Shown piece by piece: positions 50,826 to 59,637 of a stretch of 61,728 bases of DNA; within the stretch, counting starts at the first letter, position 1, and the number at the start of each line of letters is the position of its first letter. Made by a program: the position numbers and the translations under genes. Below the pieces are notes generated by a model. It did no database searches. It was not told the origin of the DNA and was given only the letters and a program-made list of their open reading frames with translations. The stretch is from an uncultured Lachnospiraceae bacterium (GTDB lineage Bacteria; Bacillota; Clostridia; Lachnospirales; Lachnospiraceae): NCBI GenBank assembly GCA_947626365.1, contig CANQRW010000010.1, positions 1 to 61,728 of the forward strand, given 5' to 3'.

Positions 50826-53288
50826 TCAAGTGGCGGGGAAAGTAACCTTCACACCGCCGCTTTTGGTCTTCTCCCACTTCACTTTCAATTCTCCATTTTC
50901 GCCCTTCTCCCATTCCACGTCCACGTAACCCTTCGGCGTACAGACTCTTCCTTTCGCCCAGGTTAAATATCCGGGTACCGGTTTTACCTCCACCTTCTCA
51001 TAGCCGGGTGCCGCCGGTCGGACACCCAAAACGATCGTGGGAAGCTCATAGAGAATCAGGGAACCCCAGGCATGGCATTCGCTGCGGCCATAAGCTTCCG
51101 CCTCGGTGCAGGTCGTGCAGTGATTGGCAATCATCTTCCTCCACACGTCCCAATAAATATCCGTGTACCCATAAAGCCCCGTCTTCTCCAGCGCCCGGAA
51201 CAGGTAGTAGGACATGGCTACCGTACATTGGGCGTACTGCTCCCGGTGAAGAATTGTCTCCTGAAGCGCCTTTCTGGCATTTTCTCCCTCCAGGGTATCC
51301 GTCAGAATCCCGAAAACCTGGCAGTGCTGGGAATAGACATCAATACCGGGGCCGTCCTGGATCATACCGTTTTCTCCGGTACAGCAGGTCCGGACCGCCC
51401 GGCGCACCTTCTCCGCCCTGCTCCGGAAATCCCCGGCCATATCCTTCCAGCCTATATAATCCGCCAGCTCTGCCGCCGTCTGAAGGCCCATAATATATTG
51501 AAGGCTCTCCATGGTGATCGGTCCTCTCCGGGTCACAAAAGGCACTCCCTCTGTTTCATCCCACTCCGGCGTCCAATCTACGAAAGACCAGTTGGTCTGC
51601 TCCAGGTTTACCCCTCCGATCTTGCGGACATAATCCTGAGGAGTCAGATTCCGCTCAAAATAATCCAGAATCCGATTCACGGCGGGCATATGCGTCCGGA
51701 TCAGCTCTCTGTCTCCGAAATACATCATATGGTCGTAAACCATCAGGATATAGTAAATGGAGAAGCCGGGGATCACATTTACCTCATAGTTGGGATAAGA
51801 GCAGTTGATCAGCCCGTCGCAGCGCTGGCTTCGCAGAAAATCGTCCATACACTGGCGCGCCAGCCGGTCGTCCCCCGATATGGCGTAAGTGTATAAAATC
51901 TGCAGGCGGGAATCCTGGGCGTACTGAAGCTGCTCATAGTAAGGCGTATCTTCGTATGTCTCATGCATACACCGGCGGAGAGTCCGCTCGCTGATCTCCC
52001 AGATCTTTTCATGGGTCGGATCGGAAGTCCGGACAAATGTTTTCACTTCCAGCGGATACCCGACTTTCTCATAGTCCAGCCGTCCTATTGTCAGAGGCTG
52101 ATTCGCGGTCTGAATCTGAAGCCGGACAAACCGGAAGGTACGAAACCAGAAGGGGGAATACTTCTCCGGCCTCTCATCCGTACCGCAGCCGCAAACCTTA
52201 TAGGAATCCGCATAGCCTGTCAGTATGCCATGTTCCACATCCAGACGATCTGTTTTAAGGGGCAGGTTCTGGGCCCCTACCACCTGACGCTGAACATAGG
52301 CCTCCGAATAAAGGATCTCTAACTCCGCCCCGGCGCCGCCAGACATTTCCAGATATAAAAAGCCGGTCATTTCTTCCCCGGCGTTCAGTTCTATGACTTC
52401 CCGGGTATGGGAGGGAATCGTAATCACATTCTTGCAAACCGACGCCGGCTTTGTTCCATCTGCCGGCTCCCTTTCTTTCATACTGCCGTCATCTAAACCG
52501 GCATCCGCTCCCAACAGCCTCCTCCAGGCGTCCGCGCCAACCACCGACTCTCTGTCGCTGATCACGCCGGTAAACCTTCTGAGCCGGCGTCTCATAAAAG
52601 GTATGGTTCTCTCCCGCAGGTTTTCTTCTCTCAGAACATCCGTAAGTTCATCACTGTCATACGGCCTCGCAGGCGCCCAGTCAGAATCGTCATAATCCGT
52701 CCTCTGCCACCCCAGCATGTTTTCACTGCCGGACGCGTCTTCATAGAACATCAGCGGGGAAAAGGCAGCTGCCTCCCGTACCATACGGATTTCCTGCGCT
52801 TTCCGGCACTTCCAGGTTTCATCCGCCGAGACATCGCGCCTCCTGCCGGTGCTGTCCTCCACGTACCCTTTCAGGAACAATCCGGGAGTCCCGGTACGGA
52901 ACGTGCTGTGGTTTCCCCGGTCATGATTCACCGGAAAAGCCAGCGCCACAACCGCGATCACATTATCGCCCGGGTGCAGATATTCCTTCAAATTAAGAGC
53001 ATCCACGAAGCGAATCTGATTGTCCCCTTTCATAGGGCCAACCTCAACCAGCCGTTCATTGACATACAATTTGTATCTGGAATCTGCCGTAACCTTAATC
53101 TGTCCCTTTTGGGCAGGCCCTTCCAGCCGCAGATTTTTACGAAACAGGACAATCCTGGTATCCGCCCTGTCCGCCTCATGCCAGTCTTCTGTCCATATCC
53201 AGTTTGTTTTTCTCGCATTTTCTTCCATCGCTCGCCATATTCCTTTCCCTGCTGCCGGCTCATCGTCGGCTGTCGGTTTCAAAATCAT
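50826..53288 (-). CDS. alpha-L-rhamnosidase-like GH78 glycoside hydrolase
   Basis: An 820-residue protein without signal peptide, so intracellular. It has N-terminal beta domains (about 35-190, KLYVNERLVEVGPMKGDNQIRFVD and PGDNVIAVVALAFPVNHDRG), a further beta domain, and an (alpha/alpha)6 barrel from about 450 with EDTPYYEQLQYAQDSR near 477 and WSFVDWTPEWDE near 600, the segments holding the acidic catalytic residues in GH78. A C-terminal beta sandwich ends in the KVEVKP and TPKGYVDVEWE strands typical of this family. GH78 removes alpha-L-rhamnose from plant glycosides and pectin side chains. The start at 53288 has a weak ribosome binding site; an ATG at 53231 is the alternative. Confidence 0.85.
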   Translation of the reverse strand: MILKPTADDEPAAGKGIWRAMEENARKTNWIWTEDWHEADRADTRIVLFRKNLRLEGPAQKGQIKVTADSRYKLYVNERLVEVGPMKGDNQIRFVDALNLKEYLHPGDNVIAVVALAFPVNHDRGNHSTFRTGTPGLFLKGYVEDSTGRRRDVSADETWKCRKAQEIRMVREAAAFSPLMFYEDASGSENMLGWQRTDYDDSDWAPARPYDSDELTDVLREENLRERTIPFMRRRLRRFTGVISDRESVVGADAWRRLLGADAGLDDGSMKEREPADGTKPASVCKNVITIPSHTREVIELNAGEEMTGFLYLEMSGGAGAELEILYSEAYVQRQVVGAQNLPLKTDRLDVEHGILTGYADSYKVCGCGTDERPEKYSPFWFRTFRFVRLQIQTANQPLTIGRLDYEKVGYPLEVKTFVRTSDPTHEKIWEISERTLRRCMHETYEDTPYYEQLQYAQDSRLQILYTYAISGDDRLARQCMDDFLRSQRCDGLINCSYPNYEVNVIPGFSIYYILMVYDHMMYFGDRELIRTHMPAVNRILDYFERNLTPQDYVRKIGGVNLEQTNWSFVDWTPEWDETEGVPFVTRRGPITMESLQYIMGLQTAAELADYIGWKDMAGDFRSRAEKVRRAVRTCCTGENGMIQDGPGIDVYSQHCQVFGILTDTLEGENARKALQETILHREQYAQCTVAMSYYLFRALEKTGLYGYTDIYWDVWRKMIANHCTTCTEAEAYGRSECHAWGSLILYELPTIVLGVRPAAPGYEKVEVKPVPGYLTWAKGRVCTPKGYVDVEWEKGENGELKVKWEKTKSGGVKVTFPAT

Positions 53289-53324
53289 CTGTCTTCTTTT
53301 CCACGGTCTGAGGGATTTACATTC

Positions 53325-53353
53325 ATTATCTCATAACTTCCACCCATTTTCAA
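53325..53353 (-). promoter_or_regulatory. promoter of the GH78 gene
   Basis: Minus strand TTGAAA (53348-53353), 17 bp, GATAAT (53325-53330), 36 bp before the start codon at 53288. Confidence 0.6.
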
Positions 53354-53403
53354 AGAGTATTATCATGATTCTCCATAGCCTGCCGGATTAGGATCGTACA
53401 CCG

Positions 53404-54603
53404 CTATCCATCCAGCGCCTCCGCGGAACGGTATCTGTCCCGGTAGTTTTTCGGCGTCATATTCCGAAACCGACGGAACATTTTGCTGAAATAACTCTGA
53501 TTAGGAAATCCCACATAGGCCGCGATCTCGGGCAGGGAGAAATCGGAATATACCAACAGATTGGAGGCGCGGTAAACCCGTTCTTCATTGATAAAATCCT
53601 GCAGGCACTGACCGCTCTCCTTTTTGAAAAGCCGCGAAAGATAACTGGGACTGATACCCAGGTTTGCAGCAATGTCCTCCAGATAAATCTTTTCCCGGTA
53701 ATGCTTGCGCACGTAGTCCCTGGCACGCTCCAGATAATTGGAGCCGTGAGCGCGGCCAAGCCTCTCCGCCACACGCGCGCTGAAATCTTCGACAGCGCGG
53801 TTACGATAGAGAAGCATGTGAGCAGAATCCTGGGCTTCATCACATTTGCGGATGTAGTAGCCGCTGAGACGGTAGGCCGTCTCAGGCGGAACACCTCCTT
53901 CGATAGCGGCGCGGGAACAAAGGGTGATGCCGACGATAGCCAGATTCCTGTGGTGCGCCGTGGTCTGTCCCGCCAGGCGTCCGCTGTCCCGGTCCATACT
54001 CTCGGACAGACGGACGGCATCCTGAGTTCTGCCCTCCCGTACCGCCTGCAGAAGCAGCTGCTCCTCATGATAACTGTGGCGATAAGAGAAATCGTCATTT
54101 TCCTCTTCCTCTTTCAGAAGGAAGCGGGTCTGCTCCTGTCGGTCCTGCGTTTCGCTGAGGCCGATAATACGGTTAAGCCGCAGCAGATCTTCATTTTCAA
54201 GATCCGTATTGCCGAGTACCGTATTCGCCAGCAGAATCATGTCCCGAATCTCAGGCAGAGTGAATACCGGAAGCACCTTAAGACCGTCTGCCTCAATGCC
54301 ATAGGCGCGGTACATCTGTCTCCGGCGCACAGCGCTTAAACGCTCATGAGGCATCGGGCCCATATAGAAGAAGCCGTCCCCGGCACGCAAACCGGCAAAA
54401 TAACAGTCATAACTGCTGCGGCGCAGAAACGGCTCCGTCTGACCGGCAGTGCCCTTGCGCATGATGTCCCGCAGCCGCTGGGACTGCATCAGCGGGCTTT
54501 CCGCAACAGTGTCAAAAAACGGAACCAGAGCGCCGTCCGGACCTTCATAGACTATCTCGACCTTGATCACTCTGCACAGAATTTGGATACTGCTTTCATG
54601 CAT
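53404..54603 (-). CDS. AraC-family transcriptional regulator
   Basis: A 399-residue regulator: about 280 N-terminal residues of a sensor region with no membrane segment, then two helix-turn-helix motifs of the AraC type (about 290-390: YLEDIAANLGISPSYLSRLFK and the second ending PNQSYFSKMFRRFRNMTPKNYR). The sensor resembles the regions of large clostridial AraC proteins for sugar loci. It is divergent from the gene series beginning at 54787 and lies behind the GH78 gene. The two A-rich half-site pairs at 54674 and 58104 are its probable targets. Confidence 0.92.
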   Translation of the reverse strand: MHESSIQILCRVIKVEIVYEGPDGALVPFFDTVAESPLMQSQRLRDIMRKGTAGQTEPFLRRSSYDCYFAGLRAGDGFFYMGPMPHERLSAVRRRQMYRAYGIEADGLKVLPVFTLPEIRDMILLANTVLGNTDLENEDLLRLNRIIGLSETQDRQEQTRFLLKEEEENDDFSYRHSYHEEQLLLQAVREGRTQDAVRLSESMDRDSGRLAGQTTAHHRNLAIVGITLCSRAAIEGGVPPETAYRLSGYYIRKCDEAQDSAHMLLYRNRAVEDFSARVAERLGRAHGSNYLERARDYVRKHYREKIYLEDIAANLGISPSYLSRLFKKESGQCLQDFINEERVYRASNLLVYSDFSLPEIAAYVGFPNQSYFSKMFRRFRNMTPKNYRDRYRSAEALDG

Positions 54604-54673
54604 AGCGGTTTATCCTCCATATTTTTTATCCTTGCCGTATGGACATTTTACCACGTCCCGCTTCAAAATGGAA

Positions 54674-54708
54674 CAAAATAAGAATAAATTAGTCAAAATA
54701 AAAACATA
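54674..54708 (+). promoter_or_regulatory. putative AraC operator upstream of the DUF3237 gene
   Basis: Two direct half-sites 20 bp apart: CAAAATAAGAATAAA at 54674 and CAAAATAAAAACATA at 54694. The second starts 34 bp before the -10 (TATAAT, 54728-54733). The -35 is poor, as expected of an activator-dependent promoter. Confidence 0.7.
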
Positions 54709-54727
54709 CTATCCGCTCACTTTTTTC

Positions 54728-54733
54728 TATAAT
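54728..54733 (+). promoter_or_regulatory. -10 box of the DUF3237-GH-A-esterase transcript
   Basis: TATAAT without a good -35 at 16-18 bp. The adjoining operator suggests activation by the divergent AraC protein. Confidence 0.65.
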
Positions 54734-54786
54734 AAGAACAAAGCAAAGGCAATGCATGGGACGAAATTCAGTCAAAGGAGGCAGTT

Positions 54787-55275
54787 ATGGACAAAACACC
54801 GATTCTGGACATTAAAATCGAGGCAAACGGGCCGGCGGTACATATGCAGGGCGAAAACGCTGAAGTACTAATGGTTCCTTTCAAGGGTTCTGTGAACTGT
54901 GATATTTTCCGCGGGATTGTGGAGCCATGCGGGGTAGACACGCAGATCGTCAACGCCGCGGGAGTTCGGCATATGTCCGCAAGATATCTGATGACCGGCA
55001 CTGACGCCGAAGGGCAGCCCTGCCACATTTATGTGGAGAACAACGGATGGTTCGACGACGCGACGAAAACCATGCCCTTCCGCACGGTGCCGACCTTCTA
55101 TACCGACAGTAAGGTTCTGGCGCGTTATCTGCACTGCAATCAGTTTGTGGGAGAAGGACATGACATGGCAGACGGGCTTCATATCTTCTTCTACGAACAG
55201 GGAGGCAGAGCGCAGGCCGCCGTGGACGACCCGGCCCATGGCAAGGCGCCGGACGGAAAGGGGGCGCAGCCATGA
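54787..55275 (+). CDS. DUF3237-family protein
   Basis: A 162-residue soluble protein of the DUF3237/UPF0311 beta-barrel type, with VPFKGSVNCDIFRGIVEPCGVDTQ near residues 31-54, the ARYLMTGTDAEGQPCHIYVENNGW segment near 67-90, and TVPTFYTDSK near 103. These proteins are found beside aromatic and sugar catabolic genes; function is not established. AAAGGAGG precedes the ATG. It overlaps the next gene by 4 bp and is the first gene of the rightward series. Confidence 0.85.
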   Translation: MDKTPILDIKIEANGPAVHMQGENAEVLMVPFKGSVNCDIFRGIVEPCGVDTQIVNAAGVRHMSARYLMTGTDAEGQPCHIYVENNGWFDDATKTMPFRTVPTFYTDSKVLARYLHCNQFVGEGHDMADGLHIFFYEQGGRAQAAVDDPAHGKAPDGKGAQP

Positions 55276-56489
55276 ACGAGCGATTCTACGGCGTGGGGGA
55301 ACCGCTGATTCAGCGGCAGCGGGACCAGGGCATTGACGCCGCCGCGTATCTTGATCTGGCGGCGGGAATGGGCTGCCGGGCTTACCGTTCCTGGATGCAT
55401 CTGACCGAGCTGCTTTTGGATCCGGTCACGCCCAATATGGAAGAAGTGGAAATGCACCGCCGTCTTCTTGATCGGGCAAAGGAACTGGATATCGAAGTCA
55501 CCGCCATGAGCCATGAGTGGTTCCTGCCGGAGGGCTGCAGACAGCGCATGGGACACGCGATGCCTCCCCGCGACCTGGCCCCGGGCAGCCTCTACATGCA
55601 GGCCCTTGAAATGCTGGAGCAGTCCTGGTACACGATGGTTTCCCTTTTCCCGCAGGTGGATATCTGGGAGGTGGGAAATGAATGGAACCTGAACGCGTTT
55701 CTGCATCCGGACGGATTCCTGGACGGTGATATGAGCCATCCCTTCACAGCGGATGAGAAAGCGGATATCGCTGTGGATATGATGTATTTCGCGGCCCGAG
55801 GCATCCGCAGGGCCAATCCGAAAGCGAAGGTGGCCAGCTTCTCGCCGGCGCTTTCCACACCGGGGCTTGGCGGCGATATGCCTGATTTCCTTCCCGTGAT
55901 GTACGGCGTAGCCTGGACGTTGGATAAAATCTACCGGCGTATTAAGAGCGGGGAATTCTGGTCTGACAATACGGATGATTATTTTGACCTGGCAGCCTGG
56001 CACCCGTATGTATTCACCAACAGGGAAGTATCAAGCGACGCGGATCTGTTCTTAAATGTGCAGGAACCGGATGAACTCTGGCGCAGTTTTAACGATGCGG
56101 CCTATAAGGTAATGAAGAAATACGGCGACGGCCATAAACAGGTGCTTCTCACGGAAACCGGTTTCACCGACTGCGGAGACTCCGAGCTGGAAGAACGCTA
56201 CGCAGGCTACAACCAGAAACTGCTGCGGATCGCGTCGGAACTGCCCTATGTACGCACATTGCACAATTTCCGCCTTCTCAATGAAAATGCCATGCTCCGC
56301 CGCGCCGGTATCGAAGACAATCAGATTGGCGGACTAACCGAAGTCTATTTCGGGCTTTTCACAGATCCGGAAGACGGCTGCCAGCCGCGCAAAAGGGCTC
56401 TGGCAATTCAAAAAATGACCGGCAGCAAGGCAGATCTGGCGGAAATTGGAAGACGGCTGAGCCAGCAAGATCATAAAACCAGAACATAA
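55272..56489 (+). CDS. clan GH-A glycoside hydrolase (GH5/GH39-like)
   Basis: A 405-residue TIM-barrel protein without signal peptide. The acid/base glutamate is in IWEVGNEWN near residue 133-141, and the likely nucleophile is in VLLTETGFTDCG near 292-303, giving the usual spacing of clan GH-A retaining glycosidases. The AWHPYVF segment near 236 is also typical. Exact family and substrate cannot be assigned; beta-glucosidase, beta-xylosidase or an aryl-glycosidase are possible. It overlaps the DUF3237 gene by 4 bp and is followed after 19 bp by the esterase gene. Confidence 0.75.
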   Translation: MNERFYGVGEPLIQRQRDQGIDAAAYLDLAAGMGCRAYRSWMHLTELLLDPVTPNMEEVEMHRRLLDRAKELDIEVTAMSHEWFLPEGCRQRMGHAMPPRDLAPGSLYMQALEMLEQSWYTMVSLFPQVDIWEVGNEWNLNAFLHPDGFLDGDMSHPFTADEKADIAVDMMYFAARGIRRANPKAKVASFSPALSTPGLGGDMPDFLPVMYGVAWTLDKIYRRIKSGEFWSDNTDDYFDLAAWHPYVFTNREVSSDADLFLNVQEPDELWRSFNDAAYKVMKKYGDGHKQVLLTETGFTDCGDSELEERYAGYNQKLLRIASELPYVRTLHNFRLLNENAMLRRAGIEDNQIGGLTEVYFGLFTDPEDGCQPRKRALAIQKMTGSKADLAEIGRRLSQQDHKTRT

Positions 56490-56508
56490 CATAAAGGAGG
56501 AAACACAC

Positions 56509-58068
56509 ATGACAGAACACATTGTCACCACCACATCCGGAGCCGTCCGCGGCTATGAACGGGACGGACGCATCGACTACCTGGGCATCCCCTACGCGGA
56601 GCCGCCCATCGGACCGCTGCGCTTCAAGCGTTCGGTTCCCAAAACACCATGGGAGGGCGTTTTTGACGCGAAAGATTACGGCCCGGCTCCCATCCAGTAC
56701 AACAACGGCAGGATCATGGGAGACGAGGACTGCCTGACTGTGAACGTCCAGCGGCCGCTGACAGGAGAAAAATTGCCTGTTTTCATCTGGATCTACGGCG
56801 GCGGCTACAACACCGGCTATTCCTCCGACGAAATGTATCGGGGCGAAGCGTTTGCGCGGGACGGCGTTTTGTTCTTCTCCTTTAATTACCGCACCAATCT
56901 GCTGGGCTTCTACGATTTCGGAACCTACGAGGGCTGCGAGGATTTTGACTCGAACCGGGGCCTGTCTGACCAGATCCTGGCTCTCAACTGGATCCGTCAG
57001 AATGTGGAAGCCTTCGGCGGCGACCCGGAGCGCATCACCATCGGCGGCGAGTCGGCAGGCGGCGCGTCCGTGGTCAATATGCTGGTCTGCCCCGGCGTGA
57101 AGGGCTGCTTTAATCAGGCTATCGTTGAAAGCGGGCTGCCCAACTGCGTAATGACCCGTCAGACGGCCCGCGAAAATATCGATCTGTTCCTGGAAGGCAT
57201 GGGCTGGACTGTAAAGGATCTGCAGCGCCTGCGCACAGAGGACATCCGCCTGTTCCTGATCGGCCACGAGTATGTGCAGGCAAAGCATCAGTACAAGAAT
57301 CCGGGAATGTTCCTGCCGGGACCGGTCATCGACGATCTGCTTCCCACGCGCCCCATCGACGCGCTGCGGGCCGGGGCAGCCGAGGGCATTAAGCTGATCA
57401 TCGGTACCAATATGCATGAGGGAACTATGTTTGTCCATCCGGAGAATACGGGATTTCCCAACAACTGGACCATGGTGGCGGAAATGCTGGAGAAGAACGG
57501 CAACGTAGACGCGCTTCCCAAGATCATGGGGTTCTATCATCAGAAGGGCCGGGACTATTTCACACTGTTTAAGGACGCGGCCGTAAGCATGGCTTCCTCG
57601 ATTCCTCCAATGACCGGCGATGTCCGCCAGATTGGCGGCGACGCCTTTATCCGCTATGCTACAGACTACGCTTTTGAGATGCCGGCTGTGAAGGTGGCCA
57701 TGGCCCAGCGGCAGTACAGCCGCGACGTATGGATGTATCGCTATGAACTGGTGACCAAGTCCGGCCTGGCTACCGGCTGGAAGGCCAGCCACGCCTACGA
57801 GCTGCCGGCGGTCTTCGAAAAGCCCGACCACGAGTTCAGCCGTTTCGAGTTCGACGGCGAGGCGCCGGAGGTTTATGAAAACATCGTAAAGGATATACAC
57901 GGCGACTGGGTGCGCTTCATCGCTGCAGGCGAGCCCAATCCGGACTGGCAGCGCTTCGAGGGCGCCAAGTCCCCGGTACGCATCTATGACCGTCAGACCC
58001 GCACGGAGGTGCTGGATCGCCGCCACCTGATGGAAATCTGGGGAGACATGCGGTTCTATGAGGCATAG
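56509..58068 (+). CDS. type B carboxylesterase
   Basis: A 519-residue alpha/beta hydrolase of the carboxylesterase/para-nitrobenzyl esterase family. It opens with VTTTSGAVRGYERDGRIDYLGIPYAEPPIG, has the oxyanion-hole GGGYNTGYSS near residue 103 and the nucleophile motif TIGGESAGGASV near 181-192; the acidic residue is in IGTNMHEGTMF near 305 and the histidine probably in KASHAYELP near 427. There is no signal peptide, so it acts inside the cell on an imported ester. AGGAGG precedes the ATG. A second promoter with the same operator follows the gene. Confidence 0.92.
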   Translation: MTEHIVTTTSGAVRGYERDGRIDYLGIPYAEPPIGPLRFKRSVPKTPWEGVFDAKDYGPAPIQYNNGRIMGDEDCLTVNVQRPLTGEKLPVFIWIYGGGYNTGYSSDEMYRGEAFARDGVLFFSFNYRTNLLGFYDFGTYEGCEDFDSNRGLSDQILALNWIRQNVEAFGGDPERITIGGESAGGASVVNMLVCPGVKGCFNQAIVESGLPNCVMTRQTARENIDLFLEGMGWTVKDLQRLRTEDIRLFLIGHEYVQAKHQYKNPGMFLPGPVIDDLLPTRPIDALRAGAAEGIKLIIGTNMHEGTMFVHPENTGFPNNWTMVAEMLEKNGNVDALPKIMGFYHQKGRDYFTLFKDAAVSMASSIPPMTGDVRQIGGDAFIRYATDYAFEMPAVKVAMAQRQYSRDVWMYRYELVTKSGLATGWKASHAYELPAVFEKPDHEFSRFEFDGEAPEVYENIVKDIHGDWVRFIAAGEPNPDWQRFEGAKSPVRIYDRQTRTEVLDRRHLMEIWGDMRFYEA

Positions 58069-58103
58069 GCCTGTCAGGGAAATACGTCAGGGAAATATAA
58101 GCA

Positions 58104-58138
58104 CAAAAAAAGAACAAAAATGACAAAATAAAAATATA
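58104..58138 (+). promoter_or_regulatory. putative AraC operator upstream of the symporter gene
   Basis: Half-sites CAAAAAAAGAACAAA at 58104 and CAAAATAAAAATATA at 58124, again 20 bp apart. The second starts 34 bp before the -10 (TATAGT, 58158-58163), exactly as at 54694. The A-tracts near 58104, 58115 and 58124 are roughly in phase with the helix and may bend the DNA. Confidence 0.7.
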
Positions 58139-58157
58139 GATTCAACCGCAACCAGAG

Positions 58158-58163
58158 TATAGT
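58158..58163 (+). promoter_or_regulatory. -10 box of the symporter-reductase transcript
   Basis: TATAGT without a good -35. It has the same position relative to the A-rich half-sites as the promoter at 54728. Confidence 0.6.
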
Positions 58164-58208
58164 GAAACACAGAAAAGAAAAATACTTCACCATGAAGGAG
58201 GAAATCTT

Positions 58209-59621
58209 ATGATCAATTTAGCTACGAAAAGCAATGATCCCGATACCAGCCTTGGCTGGGGCGAACGTCTCGGATACGGCGCCGGCGCCTGCGGCTGGAA
58301 CATGATCAACGGTATCATCGGCACATTCATGACGGTCTATTTTACCAATGTGGCGCTTCTGGACGCAGCCATCATTTCCACTCTGATCGCCGCATCCAAG
58401 GTCTTTGACGGCGTTTCCGACCTGATCGTCGGCAACATCGTTGACCGCACCAAGTCCAAGATGGGCAAGGCCCGCGTATGGCTGCTTCGTATGTGCGTTC
58501 CCTTCGCCATCTGCATGCTGCTGCTGTTCTGGGTGCCCAGCGGATTTCCGCAGGCTCTTAAATATGTATATGTGTTTATCATGTACAACATGGTCAACAC
58601 CGTGTGCCTGACCTTTATCCAGGTGCCGTACTATTCGCTGATTTCCCTTACCACCCGCAATGGCCAGGAACGCGGTATGCTGGGTAATGTCCAGCAGATT
58701 TTCCAGACACTGGGCAACATCATCATCAACAGCGTGTTTGTAACCTTACTGGCAACATTCTCCAGCAGCATGGAAACAGAGAATACTCAGGCAGGTTACA
58801 CCGGCGCTCTTCTGGTAGTCTGCGCGGTAATGGTAGTGCTGGTCCTGATCACTGTCTTCTCCACCAAAGAACGCGTAACCGACAGTCCGGAGGAGACGGC
58901 GCAGGCCAAGAGCGAAGAAGTGAAACCTCTGGTGGCTGTCAAGTCCCTTCTGCAGAACAAATACTGGGTCACCATGTTCTTCGCTATGCTGTGCATTTTC
59001 TTCGTAATCATTTTCTACTCCATCGGCGGCGTGTACTACGCGCTGTACATATTTAATGACATGGGCCAGGTCAGCTGGATGAACAACGCGATATCGGTCG
59101 CCCAGTTCGCCATCATGTTCGCCACCCCGTTCTTCATGAAGAAATTCGGCAAGCGTTGGATCTATACCGCGGGTATGGCGGTTCTGACCATTGGTTTTCT
59201 GGGATTCGGCCTTTTTGGCACCAGCAAGCCGATCATGATCTTCTGTAACGTGCTGAAAGGCTGCGGCCTGGGAATGTCCGGCGGCATGGCCATGGGACTT
59301 GTAGCCGACGCCATCACCTACGGCCAGCTGAAGACCGGCGTCAACGCGGTCGGTATGGGCAACGCCGGAACCTCCGCGGCGCAGAAGCTTGGCCTTGGCC
59401 TCGGAACGGCTGTCTTCGGATGGGTTATGTCCGGCGCAGGCTTTGACGGAGCGCTGGATCTGCAGGGCCTGCCCCAGCCGGCGACTGTCATCACAGCCAT
59501 CCGCTTCATGTATAACTGGGTACCGATGATCATGTGCGCGGTAATCTGCGTGATCATGGCAGTCTCCTTCAACCTTGACCGCGATCTGGAAAAGCTCCGC
59601 AAGGAAAAAGGGTTGGCGTAA
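58209..59621 (+). CDS. GPH-family glycoside/cation symporter (MFS)
   Basis: A 470-residue transporter with about twelve membrane segments. It shows the glycoside-pentoside-hexuronide family marks: GWGERLGYGAGACGWNMI at the start, KVFDGVSDLIVGNIVDRTKSKMGKARVWLL near residues 61-90 and a central cytoplasmic loop near 215-240. GPH proteins take up glycosides with H+ or Na+. AGGAGG precedes the ATG. It is transcribed with the reductase downstream (16 bp gap). Confidence 0.93.
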   Translation: MINLATKSNDPDTSLGWGERLGYGAGACGWNMINGIIGTFMTVYFTNVALLDAAIISTLIAASKVFDGVSDLIVGNIVDRTKSKMGKARVWLLRMCVPFAICMLLLFWVPSGFPQALKYVYVFIMYNMVNTVCLTFIQVPYYSLISLTTRNGQERGMLGNVQQIFQTLGNIIINSVFVTLLATFSSSMETENTQAGYTGALLVVCAVMVVLVLITVFSTKERVTDSPEETAQAKSEEVKPLVAVKSLLQNKYWVTMFFAMLCIFFVIIFYSIGGVYYALYIFNDMGQVSWMNNAISVAQFAIMFATPFFMKKFGKRWIYTAGMAVLTIGFLGFGLFGTSKPIMIFCNVLKGCGLGMSGGMAMGLVADAITYGQLKTGVNAVGMGNAGTSAAQKLGLGLGTAVFGWVMSGAGFDGALDLQGLPQPATVITAIRFMYNWVPMIMCAVICVIMAVSFNLDRDLEKLRKEKGLA

Positions 59622-59637
59622 TCAGGAGGAAATCATT

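Noticed and set aside
56359-58026. A 555-codon minus-strand frame opposite the carboxylesterase
   Set aside because: The sense strand encodes a canonical type B carboxylesterase with GESAG motif and AGGAGG site; the antisense frame has no recognisable domain.
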